Source of the DNA: JAKEGK01 sp036507695
GTDB lineage: Bacteria > Pseudomonadota > Gammaproteobacteria > SZUA-152
Assembly: GCA_036507695.1 (NCBI GenBank)
Contig: DATCIR010000230.1
Coordinates: forward strand, 1-15,799
DNA length: 15,799 nt
Direction: 5' to 3'
The notes beneath the pieces are model-generated. The model worked only from the letters and a program-made list of their open reading frames with translations, was not told the origin of the DNA and ran no database searches. The position numbers and the translations under genes are program-made. Within the stretch, counting starts at the first letter, position 1, and each line of letters starts with the position of its first letter. Below, piece after piece: positions 7,485 through 15,337 of this stretch.

Positions 7485-8429
7485 TCACGCTTCGATCATC
7501 GCGTTTACCACGGCACACCAGGCAGTGGCGAGATTATCCCGGTTATACCCGCCTCCTCCCATGGCCACCAGACGGCCCGCGCAAATGCGATCTGCTAGTT
7601 GACTGAGCCGCATGGCGGTGAATGCATGCACTTCGCAGGTGTATCCCAAGTGAGTAATCGGATCGCCCCGGATACTGTCGGCGCCGCACTGCAACAAAAT
7701 AAACTCGGGAGCCGCGTTTTCGATAAAGGCTTCCGCCTGGTCCCACAACTTTTTAAACAAAGCGTCGCCGGCATCGGGCGGCATGGGTATATTCAGCTTG
7801 GTGCCTTTGGCGGCGCCTTTGCCGGTCTCCTCAATGGCGCCGGTACCGGGATAAAGGAACCGGCCATCTTCGTGGAAATCCACAATTGCCAGGTCAGGAT
7901 CTGACTCAAACTCATAAAACACGCCGTCACCATGATGGGCATCGATATCCACATAGGCCACTTTGCGGATACCGTGCTGCTGGCGCAAGGCTTCGATTGC
8001 CACACCACAATCGTTGAACACGCAAAATCCCGCAGCGACATCCCGGCGCGCGTGATGCAAGCCGGCGATGGGAATAAAGGCGCGTTGTGCACCCCCGGTC
8101 AAGACCACATCCACCGCCGCCAGCGTGGTGCCAACCACCGTTGCAGCCGCTTCATAAACACCGGCAAACGCGGGTGTATCACCACAATCGAGATAACCTT
8201 GACCGGTTTTGGAGCGTGCCTTGACTTCATTAAGATATTCAGGCGTGTGAAACAGCAATAGTTGATCTTCGCTCGCCATAACGGGTGACTGAATGGAAAC
8301 TTTTTTATCCAGGCCGCGCCGCCTGAATTCATTGACGAAGACATCATGCCGGTCCAAGCCAAACGGATGGCCATGGCCAAAGCCATAGCGGGCCAGTTCA
8401 TCGCCGATAAAAACCGCTACCTTAGTCAT
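7485..8429 (-). CDS. histone deacetylase family protein (AcuC/AphA-like zinc deacetylase)
   Basis: A 314-residue member of the arginase/deacetylase superfamily. The active-site parts are all visible: the His pair in GLHHARRD (H125, H126), the zinc motif VDIDAHHGDG (D163, H165), the third ligand D251 in QCGADS, and the catalytic Tyr in MGGGGYN (Y295). FHEDGRFLYPGTG is the usual loop of bacterial members. Such enzymes remove acetyl groups from lysines, polyamines or other small amides; the substrate cannot be read from the sequence, so acetoin-utilisation AcuC and acetylpolyamine amidohydrolase are both possible. It starts 31 bp after the stop of the M18 aminopeptidase on the same strand, so the two are probably co-transcribed. 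I use the ATG at 8429 because AGG lies 10 bp upstream and MTKVAVFIG fits the family; an in-frame ATG at 8438 has that AGG only one base away. Confidence 0.9.
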   Translation of the reverse strand: MTKVAVFIGDELARYGFGHGHPFGLDRHDVFVNEFRRRGLDKKVSIQSPVMASEDQLLLFHTPEYLNEVKARSKTGQGYLDCGDTPAFAGVYEAAATVVGTTLAAVDVVLTGGAQRAFIPIAGLHHARRDVAAGFCVFNDCGVAIEALRQQHGIRKVAYVDIDAHHGDGVFYEFESDPDLAIVDFHEDGRFLYPGTGAIEETGKGAAKGTKLNIPMPPDAGDALFKKLWDQAEAFIENAAPEFILLQCGADSIRGDPITHLGYTCEVHAFTAMRLSQLADRICAGRLVAMGGGGYNRDNLATAWCAVVNAMIEA

Positions 8430-8460
8430 CGTGAGCATGCCTGCACATTATTGTTGCTAA

Positions 8461-9762
8461 TCACTCCCTATCAAATTCACTATCATACAATTCCTTTAAT
8501 ACCCGGAATAAATAGTGCGCGTCTTTCACGCCCGCGGTCTCCCGCACCGAGTGCATGGCGAATTGCGGCACACCCACATCAATCGTCTGCACACCCAATT
8601 CGGCCGCGGTAAGCGGACCTATGGTACTGCCGCACGCCATGTCATTGCGCATGGAAAATGACTGCACCGGCACGCCGGCTTTTTTACATAATTGACGGAA
8701 CACGGCGCTGGTCCGGCTAGTGGTGGCATATCGCTGGTTGGCATTGACCTTAATGACCGGCCCCTGGTTGAGAATCGGGCCATGGGTATCATCGTGCTTG
8801 TCCGCATAGTTGGGATGCACACCGTGCGCATTATCCGAGGAAACCAGGATCGACTGAGTCATCATACGCGTAAAATTTTGCACGTCCCCCGCCAGGCGTT
8901 CCAGCACCGAACGCAAAAACGTGCCTTGCGCGCCCGCCGCTGACATGCTTCCCACTTCTTCATGGTCATTACAAATCAGCAGCGACGCAAACTTGCCGCC
9001 GGTTTGAATCAAGCTCATCAATCCCACAAAACAACTCAACAGGTTATCCAAGCGCGCACTGCAAACAAATTCCTCGTCCAGGCCCACGATGGCCGGCGGT
9101 TGGGTGTCGTAAAAACACAAATCGTAGTCCAGCACTTCATCCACCGTGCTCTCGGGATTTTCACTCAACATTTGCATTTTCAACAATTCGCGGAATTCTT
9201 GGGGCTCCTCTGCCTTGGTCTGCAGAATAATCGGCAACAATTCTTTCTGTGGATTAATCGTGCGTGCTTCATGCACGGTGCGGTCAAGATGAATAGCGAG
9301 GCTGGGAATTACCGCGATAGGATCCTTGAAATCGAGCAAGGCCGTTTCGAGTTGATGAAACTTGGTTGTGTAATTGACACGGCCCGCCAAGGACAGATCC
9401 CGGTCAAACCAGGGGCTAAACAACGCGCCGCCATACACTTCCACGCCGATCTGCAAATATCCTTTGCGGATAACTTCCGGAGTTGGCTTGACCTTAAGGC
9501 AAGGACTATCGGTATGCGCGCCCACCATGCGGATACCGGTTTTCACCACATCGTTGGCGCCGGTACGAAACGCAATAATGGACGAGCCATTGCGCGTGAC
9601 ATAATAGTTCTGCCCTGGTGACAGATTCCAATCGTCCGATTCTTTCAGCTCGGCAAAGCCATTCTCGCGCAGGATGCCGGCCATGTTCTGCACGGCATGA
9701 AAAGGTGTCGGCGAGTCTTCAATAAAGTTAAGCAGATCAGCGATGAATTGTGCGTGGCCCAT
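8461..9762 (-). CDS. apeB: M18 family aminopeptidase
   Basis: A 433-residue dinuclear-zinc aminopeptidase of family M18 (aspartyl aminopeptidase and yeast aminopeptidase I relatives). Metal-binding motifs are in the expected order: GAHTDSP (H83), SARLDN (D239), NDHEEVGS (E268, E269), SSDNAHGVHP (D310) and QFAMHSVRE (H404). The N-terminal FIEDSPTPFHAV is also a family hallmark. It would remove N-terminal residues, often acidic or neutral ones, from peptides in the cytoplasm and contribute to peptide turnover. Length is normal for bacterial members. The ATG at 9762 is preceded by a modest GGA. It is the first gene of a probable two-gene unit with the downstream deacetylase. All catalytic residues are intact. 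Confidence 0.94.
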   Translation of the reverse strand: MGHAQFIADLLNFIEDSPTPFHAVQNMAGILRENGFAELKESDDWNLSPGQNYYVTRNGSSIIAFRTGANDVVKTGIRMVGAHTDSPCLKVKPTPEVIRKGYLQIGVEVYGGALFSPWFDRDLSLAGRVNYTTKFHQLETALLDFKDPIAVIPSLAIHLDRTVHEARTINPQKELLPIILQTKAEEPQEFRELLKMQMLSENPESTVDEVLDYDLCFYDTQPPAIVGLDEEFVCSARLDNLLSCFVGLMSLIQTGGKFASLLICNDHEEVGSMSAAGAQGTFLRSVLERLAGDVQNFTRMMTQSILVSSDNAHGVHPNYADKHDDTHGPILNQGPVIKVNANQRYATTSRTSAVFRQLCKKAGVPVQSFSMRNDMACGSTIGPLTAAELGVQTIDVGVPQFAMHSVRETAGVKDAHYLFRVLKELYDSEFDRE

Positions 9763-9920
9763 AGATAGTGTGTTCCATATTAAACATGTTAACGATCATA
9801 TAATTTCACCCGTCTAGTTAAAATGGGTAGAGGGGATTTTAAAATCAACTCGCTGCGGTTGGTGTCTGAGTGCATCAGGCTGAGATTTTACCCTCTCGCT
9901 AAAAGGGACAGGCGATTTTG

Positions 9921-10058
9921 TTAGGGAAGCTCTGATTAATTCATGTTTCGTCATACCGGCGAATGCCGGTATCCAGTAACACACTGATTTAAAACCACTG
10001 GGTTCCGGATCTCCGCTTTGCTTCGTCCGGAATAACGAATTAATCAGAGGCTCCTTAG
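9921..10058. mobile_element. IS5-like MITE with TTAG direct repeats
   Basis: The element body is 9925-10054 (130 bp), with 18-bp terminal inverted repeats matching at 16 positions (GGAAGCTCTGATTAATTC at 9925-9942, inverted at 10037-10054). TTAG lies directly outside both ends (9921-9924, 10055-10058), fitting the YTAR 4-bp duplication known for IS5-subgroup elements. The GGAAG...CTGATTAATTC ends also resemble IS5-family ends. The interior (about 9949-10036) is itself palindromic: CGTCATACCGGCGAATGCCGG, written here as CGTCATACCGGC then GAATGCCGG, against CCGGAATAACG, a repeat type widespread in proteobacterial intergenic DNA. No coding capacity. The rest of the apeB/amidohydrolase gap (9763-9920 and 10059-10119) shows no gene. 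Confidence 0.72.
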
Positions 10059-10119
10059 TGCATCACCGCCAATCCGCACCTTGGTTTCGGTTAAGGATGG
10101 CCAATACGGCCCGAGATTA

Positions 10120-11346
10120 TTAAATAAAATGCCGGCGCGTCTCGAACACACTGGCGTTGAACTGTTTGCCTTTGACTTTTATAAGCCGTTTTAGCATAAC
10201 ATCAAACAGTATTGGATTATAGCGCCGCACTTCCGAGACTATGTGCGCTTCGCTTTTCGTCAACATATCCCAGCCCACAAAATTGCGCGGCGAAAACACC
10301 GGCATCACACCCGGTAATGGATAATCCGAACCGTATAATAACCGGTCATGCCATTCATCGGTTTCGACAATCTGTTCCACCATGCGCCGGTCGCGATTCA
10401 CCTGAGTAATCGCGGAGATATCGCCCAACACCCGGTTTTCATACCTCGGCTCCGCCATCAAACGCGCAAACAGATCCAGGTTCGATACCATAGGGCCGTG
10501 TTTGCCTTTATCGATATCGGTGCTTTCGCCCAAGGTGGCGCAATGCGCAAAGATAACCCGCACCCCATGATCGAGCGCGCGGCGAAACAATAAGGGATTG
10601 TTATAAACCTGCCCCATGGGCGTGTCCACCGCATGCTCGTCGCCCACATGGGTTAATAAAGGTAGATTGTGCTTTACCAATGCCTCATAAAAGCCATCAC
10701 AGCGCGCATCACTGGCATCGATGCCCATCACGCTGGGCAGCCATTTGATGGCGCGCGCGTGCTGCGTGACCGCCGCTTCCAGTGCGGCGATGGCGTCTTC
10801 CTGGTAAGGATGAATGGAGGCAATCCATTCACATTGGTTTGAAAAATCCGTTGCGATACGTCGGGCATACGCATTGGGTGTATGAAACGGACTGTACTCC
10901 CGATTTATCTTGCCATCGGTATCATAATAAAAATCAAATGCCACCAGCATAAACCGGAATCCTGGCGGTAAATCCTGATGAAGATCCAGTAACCGCTGCA
11001 CTACCCCGGCATCGATGGATTCTTTCTTGCCGGCTGTGGCGCAAGAGGCGTTGAGGTAGAACTTGAATTGCGCCAATTGCAGCGGACTCAGTAACGATTG
11101 CATTGCGGGGCTGACCCAGATCCCCGAGGGTGAATCCCCCACCCCGATAAGGTGGCAGTGACAATCCCACACCTGCCCGGTATCAATACCGTCCCAGGTG
11201 GCTTTTACCAATTCGTGGTTGGCCAGCGCGGGCGGAAGCCGCGTGTCAGGACAGTCATTGACAAAACCCTCGTAGGGTATGTATTGGCATCCGGCCATAC
11301 CCAGCGGCAGGGAAAAAAGGGTTTTAAGAAAACGTCGTCTATTCAC
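10120..11346 (-). CDS. amidohydrolase-superfamily (TIM-barrel) lipoprotein, probably Tat-exported
   Basis: A 408-residue protein. The N-terminus RRRFLKTLFSLPLGMAGC combines a twin-arginine-like motif (RRxFLK) with a lipobox-type end at C20, so export by Tat and lipid anchoring are likely. The mature part has amidohydrolase-2 metal motifs: DCHCHLIG (H63, H65), LTHVGDEH (H233), IFAHCA (H268) and LLYGSDYP (D341). This is a metal-dependent hydrolase or decarboxylase barrel; the substrate is unknown. The GTG at 11346 is used because it keeps the signal region; GAGAG lies only one base upstream, an unusually close spacing for a ribosome binding site. It diverges from the TPR gene across a 258-bp gap and stands alone on its strand. 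Confidence 0.85.
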   Translation of the reverse strand: MNRRRFLKTLFSLPLGMAGCQYIPYEGFVNDCPDTRLPPALANHELVKATWDGIDTGQVWDCHCHLIGVGDSPSGIWVSPAMQSLLSPLQLAQFKFYLNASCATAGKKESIDAGVVQRLLDLHQDLPPGFRFMLVAFDFYYDTDGKINREYSPFHTPNAYARRIATDFSNQCEWIASIHPYQEDAIAALEAAVTQHARAIKWLPSVMGIDASDARCDGFYEALVKHNLPLLTHVGDEHAVDTPMGQVYNNPLLFRRALDHGVRVIFAHCATLGESTDIDKGKHGPMVSNLDLFARLMAEPRYENRVLGDISAITQVNRDRRMVEQIVETDEWHDRLLYGSDYPLPGVMPVFSPRNFVGWDMLTKSEAHIVSEVRRYNPILFDVMLKRLIKVKGKQFNASVFETRRHFI

Positions 11347-11591
11347 ACTCTCGAACCCGTTATTGGGGTGCCGGCTCAGCCTATAGAAATATTACCGCGC
11401 CAATCCGAAGTATATCGCTTAATTTTCAGTAGCTTAACTGTTTATTGCGCGTCGGGCAAAGACTGCTTCAGCTTAACCGGGGAAGCGTGATCCGCGTACG
11501 CTGACCGCTGTGATGCGGTTCAAAATATAAAGAAAAATGGGGTACCGCCGATAACCTGAGTGAAATATAAACAGTTTTATCGGACAAACGT

Positions 11592-11595
11592 AGGG
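11592..11595 (+). promoter_or_regulatory. ribosome binding site deciding the TPR protein start
   Basis: AGGG nine bases before the ATG at 11605. An in-frame GTG at 11560 has no comparable site and would put 15 polar residues before the signal peptide. Confidence 0.45.
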
Positions 11596-11604
11596 TACGT
11601 TGCT

Positions 11605-12918
11605 ATGAAAAATCATACCAAATCAATGATCTTGAAGATGGCCGTTTTTTCACTGGTAATTTTCGCAGGTCAAAGCGCGGCCAACAATACCGAATTTCTT
11701 TACCAGAAAATCGATCAGCAAACCGTCAAGGTTGGTTTCTGGAACAACGCGTACTATAGCAAAGAACGGGCACAGGACATGGTCTTTGATAAGATCGCCC
11801 AAATGGCCTTGCAGCAAGGCGCAACCCATTTCGAACTGCTACAGCCGCAAGTGGCCACCGATTATGTCGCCACCAGCAGTAACCAGGAAAAAAACGCGTC
11901 GGGTGAAGTGGTCAAAACCATGATCAGCGCGCCCTCCCGGCAAAACCGCCAGTGGGATGAGGCCGGCACTATCATTTTCCCGCGCTACTTCTTCACCGCG
12001 CAAGTAAAGTTGCATAAAACCGCCCTGCCCCAATCACCAAACAAGGTTTACAATGCGAAATCCGTGGTGGCTCAGCAGCAACGCCTGGTTGAACCATTCA
12101 AGTCAGTAACGCGCGCGGAAGCGGAAACACAAGCCGCGGCTGCAAGCGGTTCACAACACGGCGCCGGAGCCCAATCAACCGAGGGCGTGACAGCGACGCC
12201 AAAGGTTGCGGAGTGGACCAATAAGAGCTACCAACACCTGCAGAAAAGTGAATGGGTTGAAGCAATCCGCACCGCCAGCGCCGCCATCAACCTGAGCCCG
12301 AACTTTGACATACCCTATGTCAACCGGGCCACCGCCTATATTCAACACGGTTACAAGGATAAAGCGCAAACCGACATCGATACCGCGTTAGCCCTGAACC
12401 CGGACAACGCCCTGGCCATCAACATGCACGGCTATTTGTTGCAAGAAAAGGGTTCCACCCAAGACGCCATGAGTTTTTATCAAAAAGCCTGCGGCAAGAA
12501 ACTGGAAATCGGTTGTTCCAACTTCAAGGAAGTGGCCGGTTTCCGTCCGGATAACACGATGGAGGAAACCAATTATTACCTGAACAAATCCGAAGAAGCC
12601 ATGGCGAAAAACCGTTGGAAAGAAGTGATTGAATGGGCAAGCAAAGCCATCGAAGCCGATCCGGAAAATTATAAAGCGTATTCCAACCGCGCGGGCGCTT
12701 TGGCGGAAGACAAACGCGCCGGGGAAGCCTTGCTTGATGCGGACCAGGCCATCGCCTTGAATCCCAATTTCGGTCCCGCCTATCATAATCGCGGCCATGC
12801 CTATAAGATTATGGGTAACCTGCGCGATGCGGCGCTGGAGTTTGAAATCGGTTGCAGCCTGGGCATTAAGGATAGCTGTGCGGAATTCAAAGGTGTAAGC
12901 GCCGTGGCAAAGAAATAA
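11605..12918 (+). CDS. exported TPR-repeat protein with internal duplication
   Basis: A 437-residue protein not assigned to a named family. A signal peptide (basic start, hydrophobic ILKMAVFSLVIFAG, AxA-type cut near QSAA at about 22-26) suggests the periplasm. An N-terminal domain (about 27-140) contains ERAQDMVFDKIAQMALQQG, like small lipoprotein domains of envelope proteins. A linker at about 170-200 is rich in Ala, Gln, Gly and Ser. Two TPR blocks follow, about 203-313 and 324-434, each with three 34-residue-type repeats (ALALNPDNALAINMHGYLL; AIALNPNFGPAYHNRGHAY). Each block ends with a Cys pair eight residues apart (C296/C304 and C417/C425, offset exactly 121), which suggests disulfides and an internal duplication. 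TPRs mediate protein-protein contacts. A terminator lies 21 bp after the stop. Confidence 0.85.
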   Translation: MKNHTKSMILKMAVFSLVIFAGQSAANNTEFLYQKIDQQTVKVGFWNNAYYSKERAQDMVFDKIAQMALQQGATHFELLQPQVATDYVATSSNQEKNASGEVVKTMISAPSRQNRQWDEAGTIIFPRYFFTAQVKLHKTALPQSPNKVYNAKSVVAQQQRLVEPFKSVTRAEAETQAAAASGSQHGAGAQSTEGVTATPKVAEWTNKSYQHLQKSEWVEAIRTASAAINLSPNFDIPYVNRATAYIQHGYKDKAQTDIDTALALNPDNALAINMHGYLLQEKGSTQDAMSFYQKACGKKLEIGCSNFKEVAGFRPDNTMEETNYYLNKSEEAMAKNRWKEVIEWASKAIEADPENYKAYSNRAGALAEDKRAGEALLDADQAIALNPNFGPAYHNRGHAYKIMGNLRDAALEFEIGCSLGIKDSCAEFKGVSAVAKK

Positions 12919-12939
12919 ACTCAAAACTGTTGTCACAAC

Positions 12940-12970
12940 AAGGCGCGGATAGTGCAATCCGCGCCTTTTT
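12940..12970 (+). terminator. intrinsic terminator after the TPR gene
   Basis: An 11-bp perfect stem (AAGGCGCGGAT at 12940-12950 with ATCCGCGCCTT at 12957-12967) has a 6-base loop and runs into TTTTT at 12966-12970. It ends plus-strand transcription. Read from the other side, the cysC strand, no T-run follows. Confidence 0.85.
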
Positions 12971-13100
12971 AATGCCGGTGAATTCCGAAGTAAGTTCCGC
13001 AGTGATTTCCGCATCGACAGCGGGCGGCGCAGTATGCCCGCCTTCGCAATAACCGGCAGGTTTTGCAATGAAAGGAATAATCGGACCAGGTCCGGTGCGG

Positions 13101-13721
13101 CTATCGCGCCGGATTGATCACGCCGCGTTCCACCAGCAGTTCCAGCACCTGCGCCGCGCAATCCTCCAGGCTGGATTCGGCGGTGTTCACCACCAGCTCC
13201 GGGCTGACCGGTTCCTCATACGGCGAGGAAATACCGGTAAAGTCCTTGATCTGGCCTTGCCGGGCTTTCTTATATAAGCCTTTTACGTCCCGTTGTTCAC
13301 AGACTTCCAAAGGACACTTGCAATAAATTTCCAGGAATTCGCCGTGCGGAAAGATTTGCCGGGCCTTTTCCCGTTCGGCGCGAAACGGTGATATAAACGC
13401 GGTCAGCGTGATAACCCCGGATTCCATCATGAGTTTGGCGACTTCAGCGATACGCCGGATATTTTCAGAACGGTCATCAATGGAAAAGCCCAAATCGCCG
13501 CATAAGCCATGGCGGATATTATCGCCATCCAGCACAAAGGTCCGGCATCCCAATTGATACAGAGACTCCTCCACGCAATGGGCCAGTGTGGATTTGCCCG
13601 CGCCCGATAAACCCGTAAACCACATAATGACGCTTTTATGGTTGTTCTGCTGCTGGCGGCGCTCGCGGCTAACCGTCGCGTGGTGCCACACTACATCCGA
13701 ACTTTTCTGATCTTCTTTCAT
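13101..13721 (-). CDS. cysC: adenylyl-sulfate (APS) kinase
   Basis: A 206-residue CysC. The Walker A loop is GLSGAGKST (37-45), DGDNIRHGL follows at about 65, then RSENIRRIAEVAK, the FISPFR motif with the phosphoryl-accepting serine (S111), and CKCPLEVCEQRDVKGLY. It phosphorylates adenosine 5'-phosphosulfate with ATP to PAPS, the sulfate donor for reduction or sulfotransferases. Length is normal for the single-domain enzyme. It starts 6 bp after the fcl stop, with GGAAAGAG upstream, so it is in the gmd-fcl operon instead of the usual cysDN-cysC sulfate assimilation cluster. This suggests PAPS supply for glycan sulfation, although a role in assimilation cannot be excluded. All key residues are present. 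Confidence 0.95.
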   Translation of the reverse strand: MKEDQKSSDVVWHHATVSRERRQQQNNHKSVIMWFTGLSGAGKSTLAHCVEESLYQLGCRTFVLDGDNIRHGLCGDLGFSIDDRSENIRRIAEVAKLMMESGVITLTAFISPFRAEREKARQIFPHGEFLEIYCKCPLEVCEQRDVKGLYKKARQGQIKDFTGISSPYEEPVSPELVVNTAESSLEDCAAQVLELLVERGVINPAR

Positions 13722-13727
13722 TGTCGA

Positions 13728-14672
13728 CTACTCTTTCCAGTTTGTTACGAACCATTCATAGGCATTTTGCAAACCATCGTACAGGTTATACTGGTGACGC
13801 CATCCCAGTTCATGCAGTTTAGTGACATCCAACAGTTTTCGCGGCGTGCCGTCGGGTTTACTGGAGTCAAATGCCAGTTTACCGTTAAAACCGACGACTT
13901 TTTTAATGGTTTCCGCCAGATCCCGGATTGTCAAATCCTCTCCACTGCCGATATTAATCAAGGTATCTGTAACGCCTTCTTCCATCGCCATTTCCATCAA
14001 GAACACACACGCGCTCGCCATATCGTCCACGTGTAAAAACTCGCGCATCGGCTTGCCGCTGCCCCAGATCACCACCTCGGCCGCGCCGCTGAGTTTGGCC
14101 GCATGCGTTTTGCGCATCAAGGCGGGAATTACATGGCTGGTTTGCAGGTCATAATTATCCCGCGGGCCATACAGGTTCGTCGGCATCACCGAAGTATAGC
14201 GGGTGCCATACTGGCGGTTAAAGGATTCACAGAGTTTTATGCCGGCGATCTTGGCGATCGCGTAAGGTTCGTTCGTGGGCTCCAAAGGACCCGTTAACAA
14301 ATAATCTTCTTTGATCGGCTGCGGGCAATCGCGCGGATAAATGCAACTGGAACCGAGAAACATCAAACCCCGGGCGCCCGCCGCGAAGGCGGCATGGATA
14401 ACGTTGGTTTCAACCACCAGGTTTTCATAAATAAAATCGGCGCGGTAGGTATTGTTGGCATAAATGCCGCCGACTTTGGCCGCCGCCAGAAACACATAGC
14501 CGGGTTTTTCGCTAGCGAAAAATCGATGCACATCGGCCTGGTTTAACAGGTCAAGTTCCTGCCGGGAACGGGTAATGATATTGTGATAGCCCCGTTCGTT
14601 CAGCCGCCGCACAATGGCCGAACCAACCATGCCATTATGGCCCGCGACGTAGATTTTTTTGCTGTTTGACAT
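13728..14672 (-). CDS. fcl: GDP-L-fucose synthase
   Basis: A 314-residue short-chain dehydrogenase/reductase. The NADP-binding loop GHNGMVGS is at 11-18, FLAAAKVGGI follows at about 61-70, the active-site region is LGSSCIYP (S108/S109), and the catalytic pair is Y137 and K141 in PYAIAK. PTNLYGPRDNY and REFLHVDD are GDP-fucose synthase signatures. It epimerises and reduces GDP-4-keto-6-deoxy-mannose to GDP-L-fucose, the second step after Gmd. AGGA lies 11 bp before the ATG at 14672 and 8 bp before a GTG directly in front of it, so initiation at either codon is possible. Its usual neighbour gmd lies upstream but is 665 bp away, across a repeat array. Confidence 0.95.
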   Translation of the reverse strand: MSNSKKIYVAGHNGMVGSAIVRRLNERGYHNIITRSRQELDLLNQADVHRFFASEKPGYVFLAAAKVGGIYANNTYRADFIYENLVVETNVIHAAFAAGARGLMFLGSSCIYPRDCPQPIKEDYLLTGPLEPTNEPYAIAKIAGIKLCESFNRQYGTRYTSVMPTNLYGPRDNYDLQTSHVIPALMRKTHAAKLSGAAEVVIWGSGKPMREFLHVDDMASACVFLMEMAMEEGVTDTLINIGSGEDLTIRDLAETIKKVVGFNGKLAFDSSKPDGTPRKLLDVTKLHELGWRHQYNLYDGLQNAYEWFVTNWKE

Positions 14673-14724
14673 CACCGCGTGTTTCCTGAAGTTGGTGGGT
14701 GGATGCGTCTTAAATCCTCCCCCG

Positions 14725-14745
14725 CCCTCCTTTTAAAAAGGAGGG
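14725..14745. repeat. short palindrome in the fcl leader
   Basis: CCCTCCTTTT and AAAAGGAGGG with a single A between form a 10-bp hairpin 52 bp before fcl. It is of a type common in proteobacterial intergenic DNA. No T-run terminator follows on the fcl strand. Confidence 0.5.
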
Positions 14746-14781
14746 AACAAATATCAACATCCGCACCACCTTCCGTATCCA

Positions 14782-15144
14782 GTAGGGTGGGCATGGCCCA
14801 CCGTTAATTTCATCAGCCGATGATTCTGCGTTTATCCTGTAGGGTGGGCATAGCCCACCGTTGATTCCAATGACCGGTAATTCTTCGGTGGGCGGTGCCC
14901 ACCCTACACACCGTAACGACTGGTAACTCTTCTGTAGGGTGGGCATGGCCCACCGTTAATTCCAATGACCGGTAATTCTTCGGTGGGCGGTGCCCACCCT
15001 ACACATCGTAACGACTGGTAACTCTTCTGTAGGGTGGGCATAGCCCACCGTTGATTCCAATGACCGGTAATTCTTCGGTGGGCGGTGCCCACCCTACAGG
15101 TTCTAACGGCCGGTGATTCTTCGGTGGGCGGTGCCCACCCTACA
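14782..15144. repeat. eight-copy alternating palindromic repeat array, 95-bp period
   Basis: A core related to GTAGGGTGGGCATGGCCCACC occurs four times forward (starting 14782, 14839, 14934, 15029) and four times inverted as CGGTGGGCGGTGCCCACCCTACA (copies at 14886, 14981, 15076, 15122, written in two parts: CGGTGGGCGGTG and CCCACCCTACA). Forward and inverted copies alternate through the middle. Both sets step by exactly 95 bp, so there are three near-identical tandem units of a forward plus an inverted core, with truncated ends on both sides (57 bp and 46 bp steps). Each core is itself a GGTGGGC/GCCCACC palindrome. The forward copies alternate between two variants, CATGGCC...TTAATT and CATAGCC...TTGATT. 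Peptides read through the array are repeat artefacts. The array fills most of the gmd-fcl gap. Confidence 0.85.
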
Positions 15145-15160
15145 CATCTTAAGAAAAAAT

Positions 15161-15280
15161 CCCCTCACGCTTTTAGGGAGAGAGTTATAGCTTGCCCCGG
15201 ACTCGATCCGGGGGTGAGGGTCCAACGCCTAACGTCAACCCCTCACCCCGGCCCTCTCCCCTAAATTAGGGGAGAGGGAG
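15161..15280. repeat. G/C-rich nested palindromes after gmd
   Basis: Three overlapping hairpins: CCCCGG/CCGGGG (15195-15200 with 15208-15213), CCGGGGGTGAGGG (15208-15220) with CCCCTCACCCCGG (15239-15251), and a 12-bp stem CCCTCTCCCCTA/TAGGGGAGAGGG (15252-15263 with 15267-15278). They resemble the CCCTCACCCC...CTCTCCC repeats widespread in proteobacterial genomes. No T-run terminator is evident, but the folded RNA could still affect gmd transcript decay or read-through into fcl. Confidence 0.6.
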
Positions 15281-15337
15281 TCAATACTTTCACAATCGCA
15301 ATACGCACCCTGCAGCTAAATGAACAACAATTCGCTG

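Noticed and set aside
8962..9621. A 219-codon plus-strand open frame
   Set aside because: It lies entirely antisense to the M18 aminopeptidase, whose metal-binding motifs are complete in the same DNA.
12388..13161. A 257-codon minus-strand open frame
   Set aside because: It is antisense to the TPR gene, crosses that gene's terminator and runs into the cysC 3' end. It shows no domain and has no ribosome binding site.
14710..15092. Open frames encoding peptides with repeated APPTEELPVIGINGG-type segments
   Set aside because: They are read through the 95-bp palindromic repeat array; the peptide repetition mirrors the DNA repeats. Such peptides are familiar mis-annotations in repeat-rich genomes.
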